Positions 63,162 to 64,000 of a stretch of 64,000 bases of DNA are shown here, piece after piece; positions within the stretch are counted from its first letter, which is position 1, and each line of letters begins with the position of its first letter. A model generated the notes under the pieces. That model ran no database searches, was not told where the DNA came from, and worked only from the letters and a program-made list of their open reading frames with translations. Origin of the DNA: Caballeronia sp. NK8. GTDB taxonomy: Bacteria > Pseudomonadota > Gammaproteobacteria > Burkholderiales > Burkholderiaceae. Position numbers and translations under genes: made by a program. Where the stretch lies: assembly GCF_018408855.1 (NCBI RefSeq), contig NZ_AP024324.1, positions 186,001 to 250,000 on the forward strand, given 5' to 3'.

Positions 63162-63594
63162 GATGCGTAACGCGAGAAAAGTCGCGAAGTATAGGTTTAT
63201 CGCGACACAACTCTGCTAGGCGCGCTCCGATATCCCTCTCAACTCGGAATGGTGGAAGGTCCGCAAATCCTCGGCTTGGACGGCGAGGCGATGGAGACGC
63301 GTTCGCGCACGTCGATGCTCGCGGGGGCGGGCTTCGCCGTATGACGCAGCGGACGTAACCGACCCGCATCTCGCGGCCTGGCTGCCTTCGTTTGGCTCTC
63401 CAGCTCCACGGCCAAACGGCGGGCGTCGGACTTGCCTACTTGCCGCCGGCGACTGCCCTCAAGCGCGCGTTGCTCGATGTGATCGATGTTTGTGCCAGTG
63501 GGATCTAGCGAAGCGCCGTGTCGATGCGCCGCGCTTCAATGCGGGCGAGCCGGAAGCCGTCACGCCGCACCGGCTTTTGCAACGCATTCGATTG
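63162..63594. other. Intergenic region, no supported gene
   Basis: About 430 bases between the exported protein gene and the IclR gene. Frames exist on both strands but none has a recognisable domain, ribosome-binding site or natural composition. A loose dyad GTTTGGC/GCCAAAC lies at 63390-63396 and 63411-63417. A decayed gene is possible but cannot be identified. Confidence 0.4.
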
Positions 63595-63999
63595 TCAAGG
63601 TTCCGCGACGCCATCGCCGCCAAACGAGAACCGGCTTCCGCATGCCTGCGACACGCGCGAACTCGCTTCGACCAGGCGCGCGATAGCCATTTCCTTGATC
63701 GACGACACTTCCACGCTCGCGCCAATCAAGGTCAGACAGGCAACGGCTTCTTCCTGCACGTCCAGAATCGGCGCGCTTATGGCGGCGAGGCCGGGGATGA
63801 GCACGGACTCCGCCTCGTCATAACCACGCCGACGAACCGTTGCCAGACGATCGAGCAGATCTGACGGCGGCTTTTCGTGATTCTTCGATACGGCCAGTTC
63901 GATCAGATGGTCTCTTATCTGAGAGGGCATGAACGCGAGCATCGCGCGCCCCGTTGCCGAGTTGGTCAACTGGAATGTCGATCCGACTGACAGCGTCGT
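63595..63999 (-). CDS. IclR-family regulator, effector domain (5' part cut)
   Basis: The frame is open to the window end; about 134 residues are visible. They begin TTLSVGSTFQLTNSATGRAM and continue with RRGYDEAESVLIPGLAAISA and SVEVSSIKEMAIARLVEASS, the C-terminal part of the IclR effector-binding (GAF-like) domain. The winged-helix N terminus lies outside the window. The end GGDGVAEP is normal in length for the family. Its targets are unknown, probably upstream beyond the window. Confidence 0.85.
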   Translation of the reverse strand, partial: TTLSVGSTFQLTNSATGRAMLAFMPSQIRDHLIELAVSKNHEKPPSDLLDRLATVRRRGYDEAESVLIPGLAAISAPILDVQEEAVACLTLIGASVEVSSIKEMAIARLVEASSRVSQACGSRFSFGGDGVAEP

Positions 64000-64000
64000 G

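Noticed and set aside
63390..63417. GTTTGGC/GCCAAAC dyad as terminator or operator
   Set aside because: Loop of 14 bases, no T run, far from any gene end; no function could be supported.

Overview
The window is GC-rich, densely coded DNA from a Burkholderiaceae bacterium, most likely a Caballeronia or Paraburkholderia relative. The grounds are three DUF4148-type secreted proteins, a hopanoid side-chain cluster (hpnI-hpnL-hpnJ), paired DUF3300/DUF2950 genes, many LysR regulators and many ABC importers with catabolic operons. No rRNA, tRNA, CRISPR array, complete insertion sequence or intact prophage was seen. The second half is almost entirely accessory catabolism, which would suit a secondary chromosome or megaplasmid (inference). 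Both ends cut genes: a heavy-metal-type sensor kinase at the left and an IclR-family regulator at the right.

Left third (1-29 kb), envelope and stress. A sensor kinase (partial), two small DUF4148 proteins and an FTR1 iron permease run rightward. A three-gene RND efflux operon runs leftward and has a heavy-metal-regulator-like box upstream. Then come uppP, a small exported protein with a COG4705 membrane protein, a Fur-box-preceded TonB siderophore receptor, a QseBC/PmrAB-like two-component system, a beta-helix lipoprotein, and a phosphoketolase-DUF3300-DUF2950 run divergent from a CBS/BON protein. MipA and the hopanoid genes hpnI-hpnL-hpnJ close this part. Four promoter regions here (FTR1 permease, COG4705 operon, the two-component system itself, hpnI) carry the same direct repeat, NTAAG-N6-NTAAG, the arrangement bound by PmrA/QseB-type regulators. 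This suggests a local regulon tying iron entry and hopanoid modification to that two-component system.

Middle (29.8-38 kb). A LysR gene diverges from a tightly overlapping operon: an argininosuccinate-lyase-like C-N lyase, a polar amino-acid ABC importer (permease, ATPase, binding protein), two paralogous polysaccharide-deacetylase-family proteins (one without the metal-binding histidines) and an MmgE/PrpD protein. These family memberships match enzymes that open cyclic imides, cleave imino- or aminodicarboxylates and epimerise iminodisuccinate, so a complete uptake-and-degradation pathway for such a compound is proposed. It is the best candidate here for an undescribed system.

Right third (39-64 kb). 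This holds fucD (L-fuconate dehydratase) with a divergent LysR; a TetR-controlled operon (HAD hydrolase, orphan LivJ-type binding protein, class-III aminotransferase, IlvD/Edd sugar-acid dehydratase, SDR); and a long leftward set consisting of an AruI-like 2-ketoarginine decarboxylase, an aldehyde dehydrogenase, a polyamine-type ABC importer, a second polar amino-acid ABC importer and a LysR, read as arginine/guanidino-compound catabolism. PsuG, an isochorismatase-fold protein without the catalytic cysteine, a possible phage gpW fragment and the cut IclR gene finish the window.
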